A stretch of 51,477 nucleotides of DNA from CAYOLL01 sp964404765 [NCBI: uncultured Gemmatimonadota bacterium] (lineage in GTDB: Bacteria; 4572-55). Location of the stretch: the NCBI GenBank assembly GCA_964404765.1, contig CAYOLL010000025.1, positions 1 through 51,477 on the forward strand, given 5' to 3'. Positions within the stretch are counted from its first letter, which is position 1, and the number at the start of each line of letters is the position of its first letter. Below are positions 1 to 9,038 of this stretch, piece by piece. Under the pieces are notes generated by a model, which was not told the origin of the DNA, made no database searches, and saw nothing but the letters and a program-made list of their open reading frames with translations. A program made the position numbers and the translations under genes.

Positions 1-339
1 GAATGACATCCACGGCCCCGGTCGCTTTCCACAAACTTGTACCAAGAACCATCTTTGGTTGTGCGGATAATTGCGGCCAAAAGTTTGCGTAATTCTTCGC
101 AATCAGCGATAATCGAATCGGCCATTTTGGTTTCCAGTATATCGCTGTCTTTTAGCAGACGGAGCCAGTAATGCGTTTCCCCCGCTTCCTTGTAAGCAAT
201 TGATAATTTGGCGATAAAATCCTTTGTTGATTGCCCGCCCAAAGCCTCCTCGATATTGGCGCCGATACCCGTGCCACTGCGCAAGACTTGTTTGGCCGAC
301 ACAAATTCCTTCTTTTCCCGCACCAACTATATGATACAT
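1..339 (-). pseudogene. four-helix bundle (S23-like) protein, broken and running off the window edge
   Basis: Reading the minus strand from about 325 down gives a clear four-helix-bundle (23S rRNA-associated S23 type) core: the family signature RSGTGIGANIEEALGG, then DFIAKLSIAYKEAGETHYWL and the helix IIADCEELRKLLAAIIRT. The frame does not extend to a normal start: an in-frame TAG lies just before LVREKKEFV, and the expected upstream residues (YHI) appear only in another frame, as if one base had been inserted. The first 20-25 residues of the family are missing, replaced by the repeat region at 373-558. At the 3' end, sequence 1-51 is a dispersed repeat also present at 46776-46826, and the frame continues into it without a stop before the window edge. 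I read this as a gene broken at both ends. Members are small helical proteins, often found as strays or in rRNA operons, with no firm function. Confidence 0.72.
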
Positions 340-372
340 CTTTCTGATTAAATTTTAAAGCTACCTATATTT

Positions 373-558
373 TTTGCCCCGCAGGGGCAAGCTGTTTGTA
401 GAAAAATACGCGAAAACATAACCGTGATAAGCCCCATCGGGGCGACCCGTGAAACACGATCGGTGTTGTTCCGATTAAACAGGTCGCCCCGATGGGGCTA
501 TCTGCCGATTCGGTTGGGGTTTGCTTTTCTACAAACGGGCCGCCCCGATGGGGCTACG
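373..558. repeat. nested palindromic repeat element
   Basis: The outer arms are GTTTGTAGAAAA (394-405) and TTTTCTACAAAC (525-536). The inner arms form a strong hairpin, AGCCCCATCGGGGCGACC (430-447) against GGTCGCCCCGATGGGGCT (482-499), and a related unit (GCCGCCCCGATGGGGCTAC) lies at 539-557. The right end overlaps the last codons of the cyclase/TPR gene, whose TAG stop (554-556) lies inside the GGGGCTAC of the repeat. The element contains no protein and may act as an end-of-transcript structure. Confidence 0.7.
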
Positions 559-3500
559 AAAAACTCTTAACTTTTAACTCCTCAAAGATTTTTTCGATCT
601 TCCTCACCTCACCCTGCATCCCACCGGCGCCGGCCTTCTCTTTGGCTTGCCGGAGATGGGCCAACCCCGCCTCCGGCTGACCGGATTGATACCGATAACG
701 GCCATATTCAGACAAGGCCGGGACTAAGGTTTCCAGATAATTTTTTGCCGCGGCGGTTTCGATGGCCTTTTCAAAATAGGCGGCGGGCGTTTCGGGCAGA
801 CCGGTCAGCGCCGTGATCTCATCCAGGAGAGACCTAACAGGTTTTGGAAACCTGTTAGGTCTGGCGAGAACCAGCGCGATGGCCAGATGCGTGTAGCCAT
901 GCTCCACATCAGCGCCGATTTCCCGGATATGCTGCAGGTGGCGCAGGGCGGTGGCCAGCGCTTTTTCATCATCCTGAAGATAAAAATAAACATGGGCCAA
1001 AGAGGATAACGGATAGCCCACATAACCTTTGACCCCGGTTTCAATCCAGATGGCCAGCGCTTTATGCAAATACTCCAGCGCCCGATCATACTCGCCTTTT
1101 TCTTTATACACATCCCCGATGCCATTGTATGACGCCGCCGTATCCGGGTGTTTCTCGCCCAACAGTTCCAGCTTGATGGCTAAGGCTTTTTGATGATAGT
1201 CCTGCGCCTGGTCATACTCGCCTTTAGCAGAGTACACATCCCCGATGCCATTGTATGACGCCGCCGTATCCGGGTGTTTCTCGCCCAGCAGTTCCAACCG
1301 GATGGCTAAGGCTTTTTGATAATAGTCCAGTGCCTGGTCATACTGGCCTTTGTGCGCATACACAAGCCCGATGTTATTGTATGACCTCGCCGTATCCGGG
1401 TGCTTCTCGCCCAAGCCTTCCAGCCAGATGGCTAAGGCTTTTTGAAAATACTCCAGCGACCGGTCATACTCGCCTTTCTGCCCGTACACAGTCCCGATGT
1501 TATTGTATGACGCCGCCGTATCCGGGTGTTTCTCGCCCAGCAGTTCCAACCGGATGGCTAAGGCTTTTTGATAATAGTCCAGCGCGCGGTCATACTCGCC
1601 TTTATGCTTATACACATTCCCGATGTTATTGTATGACGCCGCCGTAGCCGGGTGTTTCTCGCCCAGCAGTTCCAGTTGAATGGCTAAGGCTTTTTGATAA
1701 TAGTCCAGCGCGCGGTCATACTCGCCTTTATGCTTATACACATTCCCGATGTTATTGTATGACGCCGCCGTAGCCGGGTGTTTCTCGCCCAGCAGTTCCA
1801 ACCGGATGGCTAAGGCTTTTTGAAAATACTCCAGCGCCCGGTCATACTCGCCTTTATCCCAATACACATTCCCTATGTTATGGTATGACATCGCCGTATC
1901 CGGGTGTTTCTCGCCCAAGCCTTCCAGCCGGATGGCTAAGGCTTTTTGATACGCATCCAGGGCCCGGTCATACTCGCCTTTAGCATCATACACATTCCCG
2001 ATGTTATGGTATGACGTCGCCGTTTCCGGGTGCTTCTCGCCCAGCAGTTTCAACCGGATGGCTAAAGCCTTTTGATAGGCATCCAGGGCCCGATCATATT
2101 TGGCCTGCAATTGACAAATATCACCCATTTTGGTGTAAGCATTCGCCGTCTCGGTATGGTTCTCCCCGTGTAATTGGAGGCACAGCTTCAGCGCCGCCGT
2201 AACATATTGATCAGCCAGAAGCAGGGCATATTTATCCTGCGCCGCCTGCCCGGCTTTGTCGTAAAAGGCTTTGGCCGGTTCCAGGCGCTCGGCCTTTTCA
2301 TAATGCAGGGCAATATCGGCGTAGTAGGCTTTGTCGTCGGGGTTCAACTGCGCCATGGTCTCGGCAATCAGGCCGTGCAATTGCCGCAAGCGAGCCTTGA
2401 GCTGCATCTGATAAGCGGCGTCGCGCAGCAGCACGTGGGTAAAGATGTAGCGTATCTCCTGCACGGATGACCAAACCTGGTCCCGGGCCGCTGTCTCCAA
2501 CGCGGGATAAAACAGGGTCATGGGAAAGTCCGGGTCCAATTGATGGATGACCGTCATCAGAAAAACCGACTCAAACTCGCGCCCAATCACCGCCGCCGTT
2601 TTGACCACCGTTTTCACTTCGTGAGACAGGCGATCCAGGCGCGATATCAACACGGCATTAATCGTGGATGGCAGATCTTCAATTTTGACCGGGCCCATGG
2701 TCAAGCCGGTGTCGGTCTCTTGCAGGGCCCCAATCTCTTTTAAATTCAAACTGATCTGTTCCACAAAAAAGGGATTGCCGCTCGTTTTCTCGGTGAGGTA
2801 ATTCACCAGATCGTCGGCAATCGGGCTGTTTAAAATTTTGGCGGCAATCGCCCGCACCTGATTCGCCGCCAGGTAGTTTAAATCAAGGACGTTCTGCCGA
2901 ACTTCTGCATCCACGCTCAGCGCCGGCCGGCTGCCGTCATCACGGTAACGACCGGCGCAGATGATGGCGATGGGAAACCCGGCTATCCGGCGCGTCAGGA
3001 TTTTCAGCATTTGCCGGGAATCGTCATCGAACCATTGAATGTCATCCAACGACAAGACAACCGGACGCTCCAGACTCAGCGCCTTGATGAAATTCTTGAA
3101 GGCAAATAAGGTGCTTTCATAACGCTGCTTTGGCTCTAAGAGCTCATATAATGAACCGGGATAGGATAAATCAATCATCCCGGCCAGAATGGACTGAGTG
3201 CGTTCCAATTCCTGCCGGATTTCGGAGATCGTCCGGGTCGGTGGCATGTTTTTAAGGTCATCCGCCAAGGATTGCAGACGGGATTCAAAACGCTGTTTAT
3301 TTTCGACTTCGGATAAGTTGTTGGCTTGGCGGAAAAAGTTACGCAGGAAAGCCTGGAAGGGATGGCAGGACTTTTGCAGAATCGCTTCGCCGGGGCAATA
3401 GCACCAGTGGATTTGGGTCTGACTCTTGAACTGCTGCCGCAGTTGATAGATCAACAGACTCTTGCCCATCCCGGCTTCGCCATAGACGTATAAAATACCG

Positions 3501-4996
3501 GCAAAGCGGTCGGCTGAAGAGCCAAGAATCGGCTGGATAAACTTCTTTAATTGGGCCAATTCTGTCTCCCGACCGATCATCTCGCCCTGATAAACATTCA
3601 GGCGGGTGGTGGCTGTCCGGCCTTTGAGAAACCAAACCGGCTGCGGATCGGCAAAACCTTTGAAAGGTAACTGCCCTTTGAGTTCCATCTCAAACGCCCG
3701 TTGGGCGGCTTGCATCACCGCTTGATCCAGCCAGACCTCGCCCCAGTCGGCTTTCATCATCAGCCGGGCGGCTAAGTTGACGCCCCGGCCATAGCAGGTA
3801 TGCTCGCCCTGTAAAGCGCCGCCGGCATAACCGGCATACATCAAACGCCGGGTCACGCCGGCCCGGAAGATACCCACCCCTGAATCCCCTCCGAGGAGGG
3901 GACTTGCCAAACTCCCCTCTTCGGAGGGGCCGCTGCCTGAACTCCCCTCCTCGGAGGGGCCGGGGGTGGGTAACGCGTTCTTCAAATCCAGCAAAAAGTT
4001 GAGCGCTCGTTCCACATCGTTTTCAAACGACACCGGCGTGCCCCAAAAGATCAGCAGATTGCAGCCCTTGTCGCCAAAATCCAGGTGGGTCAGCGTGCCG
4101 CGATACTTATGCAGCAGGGGAAAAGCATGGCGCATGAAATCGGTCAATTGGACGGTTGCCCGGATGTCGTTCAGGCTGATAAAAACGGTCAGCACGTCGC
4201 GGAATTCACCCAACGTGGCGGCATGGACAATTTCCGGCGGCAAAAAGGCAATCTGCGCGTCCGGGTCGGCCTGCCAGGCGGCGACGGTTTGACCTGGCGG
4301 CAACGACCCGTTAATTTTGGTAATTTTGTAGTGATCGTGGGGCGCGGTTTCGGTTTGGATGAGGGGATTCAACACGTCATGGACAGTTTGGCTGATGATT
4401 AAATCGCCCTTTTCGGCCTGATGCTCGGCTTTGGCGCAGGCGTCAATGGCCGGGCCGCGAAAGTAATAGACATGCTGATACGGCTCTTGCGCCGAGCGAA
4501 TGATGCCCCATTCCACCGCGCCATCGGCCAGACCCACTTTGACGGCGAAATCGAACACGCCAAATTTGGTGGACCGGATCGGGTTTTCGACAAAGTTTTG
4601 CCGGATCGCGCGCCCGGCGGCTAAGGCGTGGGCGTAAGGCTCCAGCGGTTTAACCTTGCGAAGGCTTTGTTCTGTCGGATTTGAATCGTGCGCCAAAGCC
4701 TTCGCAAGGTTATTTCCCTTAGGGTCTCGCTCAACAGAAAACACAGCGGTAAAAGCATCCCCGGCAAAACCGGTGACGATGCCGCCGTGCGCATACACGG
4801 CGTTGATCAGCGGATCGAACACGGCCATCAGCGTAGCGGCCAGCGCTTCCGCGCCCTCTTTGCCGTACGTCATCAGCGCCTCGGTCATGGCCGTAAAGCC
4901 GGAGATGTCCACGAACATGGTGGCGGCTTCGAATTGGCCGGCGAAGTTGCCGGCTTTAAAATTGTCGTGGATGAAACGGGGGATCAGGTTTTTCAT
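554..4996 (-). CDS. class III nucleotide cyclase-type / AAA ATPase / TPR signalling protein
   Basis: This is a 1480-residue multidomain regulator, probably cytosolic. Residues ~20-210 form a class III cyclase homology domain with both metal aspartates visible (FVDISGF, D30; GFAGDAF, D80). A second, more degenerate cyclase-like domain lies at ~265-460. An ATPase domain of the STAND/AAA kind follows (Walker A GEAGMGKS; Walker B-like VVLSLDDIQWF). The C-terminal third is a TPR superhelix with eight near-identical 42-residue kinesin-light-chain-type units (LGEKHPxTAxSYxxIGxVY) and one divergent unit. The architecture matches the soluble adenylate cyclase-like/AAA/TPR fusions common in environmental bacteria. 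The ligand is unknown and catalysis uncertain, because the first domain's usual substrate lysine position is not obvious. Three insertions encoded by palindromic DNA keep frame (residues ~96-115, ~342-376 and ~1379-1389). It starts at ATG 4996, without a clear ribosome site. Confidence 0.9.
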   Translation of the reverse strand: MKNLIPRFIHDNFKAGNFAGQFEAATMFVDISGFTAMTEALMTYGKEGAEALAATLMAVFDPLINAVYAHGGIVTGFAGDAFTAVFSVERDPKGNNLAKALAHDSNPTEQSLRKVKPLEPYAHALAAGRAIRQNFVENPIRSTKFGVFDFAVKVGLADGAVEWGIIRSAQEPYQHVYYFRGPAIDACAKAEHQAEKGDLIISQTVHDVLNPLIQTETAPHDHYKITKINGSLPPGQTVAAWQADPDAQIAFLPPEIVHAATLGEFRDVLTVFISLNDIRATVQLTDFMRHAFPLLHKYRGTLTHLDFGDKGCNLLIFWGTPVSFENDVERALNFLLDLKNALPTPGPSEEGSSGSGPSEEGSLASPLLGGDSGVGIFRAGVTRRLMYAGYAGGALQGEHTCYGRGVNLAARLMMKADWGEVWLDQAVMQAAQRAFEMELKGQLPFKGFADPQPVWFLKGRTATTRLNVYQGEMIGRETELAQLKKFIQPILGSSADRFAGILYVYGEAGMGKSLLIYQLRQQFKSQTQIHWCYCPGEAILQKSCHPFQAFLRNFFRQANNLSEVENKQRFESRLQSLADDLKNMPPTRTISEIRQELERTQSILAGMIDLSYPGSLYELLEPKQRYESTLFAFKNFIKALSLERPVVLSLDDIQWFDDDSRQMLKILTRRIAGFPIAIICAGRYRDDGSRPALSVDAEVRQNVLDLNYLAANQVRAIAAKILNSPIADDLVNYLTEKTSGNPFFVEQISLNLKEIGALQETDTGLTMGPVKIEDLPSTINAVLISRLDRLSHEVKTVVKTAAVIGREFESVFLMTVIHQLDPDFPMTLFYPALETAARDQVWSSVQEIRYIFTHVLLRDAAYQMQLKARLRQLHGLIAETMAQLNPDDKAYYADIALHYEKAERLEPAKAFYDKAGQAAQDKYALLLADQYVTAALKLCLQLHGENHTETANAYTKMGDICQLQAKYDRALDAYQKALAIRLKLLGEKHPETATSYHNIGNVYDAKGEYDRALDAYQKALAIRLEGLGEKHPDTAMSYHNIGNVYWDKGEYDRALEYFQKALAIRLELLGEKHPATAASYNNIGNVYKHKGEYDRALDYYQKALAIQLELLGEKHPATAASYNNIGNVYKHKGEYDRALDYYQKALAIRLELLGEKHPDTAASYNNIGTVYGQKGEYDRSLEYFQKALAIWLEGLGEKHPDTARSYNNIGLVYAHKGQYDQALDYYQKALAIRLELLGEKHPDTAASYNGIGDVYSAKGEYDQAQDYHQKALAIKLELLGEKHPDTAASYNGIGDVYKEKGEYDRALEYLHKALAIWIETGVKGYVGYPLSSLAHVYFYLQDDEKALATALRHLQHIREIGADVEHGYTHLAIALVLARPNRFPKPVRSLLDEITALTGLPETPAAYFEKAIETAAAKNYLETLVPALSEYGRYRYQSGQPEAGLAHLRQAKEKAGAGGMQGEVRKIEKIFEELKVKSFS
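830..862. repeat. in-frame 33-bp palindromic insertion
   Basis: Perfect 15-bp arms, AGACCTAACAGGTTT (830-844) and AAACCTGTTAGGTCT (848-862), surround a 3-nt centre. It lies inside the cyclase/TPR gene and is 33 bp (11 codons), so frame is kept; it encodes about residues 1379-1389. The same palindrome recurs outside genes at 10221-10252, and a relative occurs at 19549-19581. Confidence 0.85.
1080..2125 (-). repeat. tandem 126-bp TPR-coding repeats
   Basis: Successive 126-bp units encode 42-residue TPRs. Two neighbouring units (around 1590-1715 and 1715-1840) are almost identical at the DNA level, including synonymous positions, pointing to recent duplication or gene conversion within the array. 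Copy number is likely variable between strains. Confidence 0.85.
3871..3972. repeat. in-frame 102-bp palindromic insertion
   Basis: Outer arms TACCCACCCC (3871-3880) and GGGGTGGGTA (3963-3972) enclose three copies of a CCCCTCC(G/T)AGGAGGGG-type palindrome. The 102 bp are 34 codons and encode a low-complexity G/P/S/E-rich loop splitting the second cyclase-like domain. This sequence is unlike the rest of the protein and reads as an inserted mobile palindrome. Confidence 0.8.
4652..4711. repeat. in-frame 60-bp palindromic insertion
   Basis: Perfect 18-bp arms, AACCTTGCGAAGGCTTTG (4652-4669) and CAAAGCCTTCGCAAGGTT (4694-4711). The 60 bp are 20 codons (residues ~96-115) placed just after the second metal-aspartate strand of the first cyclase domain. 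Confidence 0.8.
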
Positions 4997-5032
4997 GGTT
5001 AAAAGTTCACCATTAAGAGTTTTGGGCGGGCG

Positions 5033-5050
5033 GCGACTCTGGCGAGTCGC
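5033..5050. repeat. small hairpin between divergent genes
   Basis: GCGACTC (5033-5039), loop TGGC, GAGTCGC (5044-5050). It lies between the divergently transcribed cyclase/TPR gene and the secreted LamG protein. It could be a 5' UTR structure or a repeat remnant. Confidence 0.4.
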
Positions 5051-5190
5051 GCCACAATTTTTGGCTTATCGCAACGCAGCGTTTCGGAAAATCCAAGTCA
5101 ACTTACCGAAGATAACCGCGCTTGTCAAGCAATTCTCATTTGCTTTCGGGCGGGCGGCGTGTTATCCTATCGGCACAAGGAGTTTTAGCC

Positions 5191-8034
5191 ATGACCCGAC
5201 AATTATGCATTTCATTTATCGCCGCATTTTGCGTTTTTGGCGACACGCGGCCACATCCGGCACAGGCGGCAACGCCAATCGTGCGGCCAGCGGCCTGGTC
5301 TGCTATTAAAGGCGCCTTACGCAACAGCACACCGCTTAAGCCCGCCAACTGGCAACCCCACGAAATCAAAAATCCGCCCATTCCCATGCTGTTTGATGTC
5401 TACAACGTGCCGGTAAACGATCCGATTTTGCAGCAGAACTATGCTGACGGGACAATTTCGTCACGCAGCGTGCGGGCAAACTTTGAAGGTCTTGGCGGCG
5501 AAGGCTATGTGCCGGGCGACCCAAACGGCGATGTGGGGCCGAACCATTATGTCCAGATGGTCAATAGTTCATTTGCCGTTTGGGATAAGCAAGGCCATTT
5601 GCTTTATGGCCCGGCTTTAAATCGCACCCTGTGGAGCGGGTACGGTGGCCCATGCGCGACGGACAACGACGGCGATCCGATTGTGGTCTACGATCATTTA
5701 GCGGATCGTTGGGTGCTGAGTCAATTTGCCGTCAGCTCGGCGCTGGCCGATTCAACACGCGACGATTATTACGAGTGTGTGGCCGTCTCGCAGACCGGAG
5801 ATCCGCTGGCAGGCTGGTATTTGTATGGCTTCAATTTGGGCGACGTTTTCCCGGATTATCCCAAGCTAAGCGTTTGGCCGGATGGTTATTATCTGTCGAT
5901 CAACGAATTCGAAAGCGGCAATCCCATCGGAGCCGGGGCGGTCGCTTTTGAACGGGCGGCCATGCTGACCGGCGAGCCTAATGCCCGCATGATCTGGTTT
6001 CGTGCGCCGCTGCCCAATCGCGGCTTTTTGCCGGCGGACTTGGATGGGCCGGAGCCGCCACCCGGCGCGCCTAATTATTTTTTGCGACTGGCTACGGATG
6101 TGAACGGGCAACTGTCGTTGTGGGAATTCAGAACCGACTGGGCCGCCCCGGAACAGGCCACCTTTACCCAGGCAGCCGTTCTGGAAGTTGCCCCGTTTGA
6201 CCCCGTGATCTGCGGCGCGGTGCGGGCTTGTGTGCCGCAGCCGGACACGGATCAAAAACTGGATGTCATCGCTGACCGGTTGATGTTCCGCCTGCCGTAT
6301 CGGAACTTTGGCGATCATCAGACGCTTCTGGCCACACACACCGTCAACAACAGCGGGCGGGCCGGTATTCGCTGGTATGAACTGCGGGCAACGGACGGCG
6401 GCTGGTCAGTTTATCAGCAGGGCACATATTCGCCCGGCGATAGTAAACATCGCTGGATGCCCAGCGTAGCGATGGACGGACAGGGCAACATCGGACTGGC
6501 CTATTCTGTTTCCGGCCCCGGCGTTTATCCGTCGCTGTATTTTACCGGACGCTTTGCCGCCGATCCGCCGGGGAAAATGACCTATCCGGAAATCAGCATA
6601 GCTACCGGACGCGGCGCGCAGACCTACCCGCATCGCTGGGGCGATTACAGTGATTTGACGATTGATCCCGCCGATGACGCAACGTTTTGGTACACCGGAC
6701 AATACGGTCGGATCACCGGCGCGTATCAATGGGCGACGCGCATCGGCGCTTTCGATCTGCAACCCATTCTTCAGCCGGGGTTTATCAGCAGTCCGCGCGA
6801 GCCGGTTTCCGGCCACAGCCCGTTGGGGGTGGTTTTTAGCGATGCGTCGGTCGGTTTTCCGACGCCGACTTCATGGGATTGGGATTTTGACAATGACGGG
6901 TTTTTTGACGCTAACGGGCGGCTGGCTTTCTGGCAATATACCCGGCCCGGCATTTATTCCGTGCGGCTGCAAGTGGGCAATGGCCGAATCAGCGAGTCGG
7001 TCGTGCGGGAGAATTGGATCAGCGTCTTTGACGGCCAAAGCGCGCTGCGCTTTAACGGCGCAGAGAGCTATGCCAAAGTTGAACCGGCGCCGGCGCTCAA
7101 TTTTACAGATGCCGTAACCGTCGAAGCCTGGATATATCCAACCGAATCCGCCGGAACCAATGCCCGCCAGATTTTTGACAAAAACGGCGTATTTGGTCTG
7201 GCCCATAATCCCGTCTTCGGGGCGGTACCGGCCAACTGTCTGTTTGTGCGCTATTTTACCAAAGGCACGGCCTCGGCGGGACTGGCCAACACACCGGCCA
7301 ACTCCATCGTGAAAAATCAATGGCAGCATGTGGCGGTGTCTTATTCCGCCGCGCAAGCCGCTTTAAAAATCTATATTAATGGTAAGGAGCAGCCGCTGCG
7401 CTTTTTTGGCAGCCCGCCGGCCGACAGCCTGCGTGAGAACGCCGCCGCGCCGTTGATTATTGGTAACACAAGGGATTTTGGCTACGGTTTTGCCGGCCTG
7501 ATTGACGAAATTCGGGTTTGGAACGCGGTCAGGACACCGGCGGAATTGAGCGATACCATGTTAGTTTGCCGGCCCTTGTCCGGTCTGGAGCCGCATCTGG
7601 CCGGCTATTGGCCGTTAAACGAAGGCAGCAAAAATCTTATTGCGGATGCAACCGTTTTTCATCATTCGGGCGAGACCAGCGGGACGTTGTGGGCGGCCGG
7701 AAAAGTGACTTATTGCGGATTGACCGTAGAAGATTCGGACAGTCCTGCACAATTAAACCAACTGTTTTTGTGGCAAAATTATCCAAATCCATTTAATTTT
7801 ACGACAACCTTGCGATTTCAAACACTGCGGGCGGGCTGGATTCGGCTGGCGATATACAACACCGCCGGCCAGGAAGTGCGGACGTTGGCCGCGGATCATC
7901 GCCACGCCGGGCAATATCAGGTGACCTGGGATGGAACCAATTCGCAGGGCGAAGCCGTTGCGCCGGGCGTCTATCTGTGCCGACTGACCGATGGCGGCGG
8001 ATCGCAACAGCGCAAACTGATTCTGCTAAGATAG
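5191..8034 (+). CDS. secreted LamG/PKD protein with C-terminal sorting domain
   Basis: About 947 residues. The start at ATG 5191 is chosen because AAGGAG (5177-5182) precedes it and it opens a signal peptide (MTRQLCISFIAAFCVFG, ending near AQA). An earlier in-frame start at 5122 would add residues without a ribosome site. The N-terminal half resembles large secreted proteins of environmental bacteria, without a nameable catalytic site. A PKD-like domain follows at ~560-610 (WDWDFDNDGFFDANG), then a LamG/concanavalin-like domain (~645-800; VEAWIYPTES, WQHVAVSYS, GLIDEIRVWN). The last ~85 residues (NYPNPFN ... VRTL ... WDGTN ... GVYLCRL) are the FlgD-like/type IX-like sorting domain, so the protein is probably displayed on or released from the outer membrane. 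A dispersed repeat begins 5 bp past the stop. Confidence 0.88.
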   Translation: MTRQLCISFIAAFCVFGDTRPHPAQAATPIVRPAAWSAIKGALRNSTPLKPANWQPHEIKNPPIPMLFDVYNVPVNDPILQQNYADGTISSRSVRANFEGLGGEGYVPGDPNGDVGPNHYVQMVNSSFAVWDKQGHLLYGPALNRTLWSGYGGPCATDNDGDPIVVYDHLADRWVLSQFAVSSALADSTRDDYYECVAVSQTGDPLAGWYLYGFNLGDVFPDYPKLSVWPDGYYLSINEFESGNPIGAGAVAFERAAMLTGEPNARMIWFRAPLPNRGFLPADLDGPEPPPGAPNYFLRLATDVNGQLSLWEFRTDWAAPEQATFTQAAVLEVAPFDPVICGAVRACVPQPDTDQKLDVIADRLMFRLPYRNFGDHQTLLATHTVNNSGRAGIRWYELRATDGGWSVYQQGTYSPGDSKHRWMPSVAMDGQGNIGLAYSVSGPGVYPSLYFTGRFAADPPGKMTYPEISIATGRGAQTYPHRWGDYSDLTIDPADDATFWYTGQYGRITGAYQWATRIGAFDLQPILQPGFISSPREPVSGHSPLGVVFSDASVGFPTPTSWDWDFDNDGFFDANGRLAFWQYTRPGIYSVRLQVGNGRISESVVRENWISVFDGQSALRFNGAESYAKVEPAPALNFTDAVTVEAWIYPTESAGTNARQIFDKNGVFGLAHNPVFGAVPANCLFVRYFTKGTASAGLANTPANSIVKNQWQHVAVSYSAAQAALKIYINGKEQPLRFFGSPPADSLRENAAAPLIIGNTRDFGYGFAGLIDEIRVWNAVRTPAELSDTMLVCRPLSGLEPHLAGYWPLNEGSKNLIADATVFHHSGETSGTLWAAGKVTYCGLTVEDSDSPAQLNQLFLWQNYPNPFNFTTTLRFQTLRAGWIRLAIYNTAGQEVRTLAADHRHAGQYQVTWDGTNSQGEAVAPGVYLCRLTDGGGSQQRKLILLR

Positions 8035-8038
8035 GAAT

Positions 8039-8214
8039 CCTGAATAATTCATAAACGCAAGAGACGCAAATGACGCAACCGCTTGATTTGTTTTAAATTA
8101 GCTGAACTTTAAAAGATCGGGTTGTCTCACAATCCATTTTTCAGATATAAATTCGCAACTTGCGTCTTTAGCGTCAATTGCGACGTTTGCGTTAAGATTT
8201 GTGAATAATTCAGG
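8039..8214. repeat. CCTGAATAATTCA-type palindromic element, copy A
   Basis: 176 bp bounded by CCTGAATAATTCA and TGAATAATTCAGG. Inside are GCAA/TTGC-rich subterminal inverted repeats (ACGCAAGAGACGCAA on the left, TTGCGTCTTTAGCGTCAA on the right). It has no ORF. Close copies occur at 9039-9231 and 49522-49720 and a diverged copy at 36715-36877. The remaining ~125 bp before the next gene shows nothing clear beyond its ribosome site. Confidence 0.88.
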
Positions 8215-8339
8215 GAATAGAACACGGATTAAAAGAAAGGAGCACGGATTTGTACCGATTAAACTTGAAAACGCTTTATCTGTGTAAACCCGTTTTTCCT
8301 GTGTTATACGCGCTCTATCGGATCTGAGGAGGACTTTCG

Positions 8340-9038
8340 ATGATACACGAAATATGGCATAAGCTGATTATATTTACCCGCTGGCCCGAACCGGGATTGG
8401 TTAAAACCCGCCTGATTCCGGCGCTGGGCCCGAAGATTGCCGCCGAGTTGCAGCAATGCATGACCGAAGATATGGTCAAGCTGGCCGGAGAAATCCATAC
8501 CGCCGGTCGAGTGCACTTTGATATCTATTATGACGGCGGTCATCTGTCGCAAATGGCGGCCTGGCTTGGCCCGGATTTACAATATCACCATCAAACCGGC
8601 GGCGATCTGGGCCATCGTCTGGAGGCGGCTTTTTTACAGGCATTCGGCGAAGGTTATCGGCGGGTGGCGGTTATTGGCACAGATTGTCCGCTGCTGAATC
8701 CCCAAATCCTGGAGCACGCATTTGCCCACCTGGACCGTCACGACATCAGCCTGGGTCCGGCTGAAGACGGCGGCTATTACCTGATCGGCTTTAATATCGA
8801 CGAATTTACGGAATCCGTTTTCAAAAACATGCCCTGGAGCAGCCCGCGGGTCCTGTCGGAAACGCTCAAGCGGCTCGCCCACGCCGGGAAAAAAGTCTAC
8901 CAACTACCCACGCTTTTTGATATCGACACGGTCGATGATGTAAAAAAACTTTTGCGCAGCAACCTGTTAGACCCAGAAACTGCAACCGGTAAATACTTAG
9001 TCTATCTAACCGAACAAAAAATCATTCAGGATTGGTAA
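8340..9038 (+). CDS. DUF2064 / TIGR04282-type glycosyltransferase-like protein
   Basis: 232 residues, the normal length for the family. The N-terminus has the GT-A-fold nucleotide-binding signature of the rSAM/selenodomain-associated transferase group and CofC relatives (FTRWPEPGLVKTRLIPALG), followed by VAVIGTDCPLL and the metal-binding region LGPAEDGGYYLIGF. Family members are predicted nucleotidyl/glycosyl transferases; no substrate is known and the usual partner genes are absent here. The start at ATG 8340 follows GAGGAGGA closely. It is flanked on both sides by copies of the same dispersed repeat, and the downstream copy begins at the base after its stop codon. Confidence 0.87.
   Translation: MIHEIWHKLIIFTRWPEPGLVKTRLIPALGPKIAAELQQCMTEDMVKLAGEIHTAGRVHFDIYYDGGHLSQMAAWLGPDLQYHHQTGGDLGHRLEAAFLQAFGEGYRRVAVIGTDCPLLNPQILEHAFAHLDRHDISLGPAEDGGYYLIGFNIDEFTESVFKNMPWSSPRVLSETLKRLAHAGKKVYQLPTLFDIDTVDDVKKLLRSNLLDPETATGKYLVYLTEQKIIQDW

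Noticed and set aside
103-339. 78-codon minus-strand open frame at the left edge
   Set aside because: It is out of frame with the recognisable four-helix-bundle sequence; the real reading is the broken gene described at 1-339.
1255-1647. Repetitive plus-strand open frame of 130 codons
   Set aside because: It is the antisense shadow of the TPR-coding repeats; its own repetition comes from them.
6406-6816. Minus-strand open frames inside the LamG/PKD gene
   Set aside because: Shadows of a GC-rich coding sequence, with no start context or family match.
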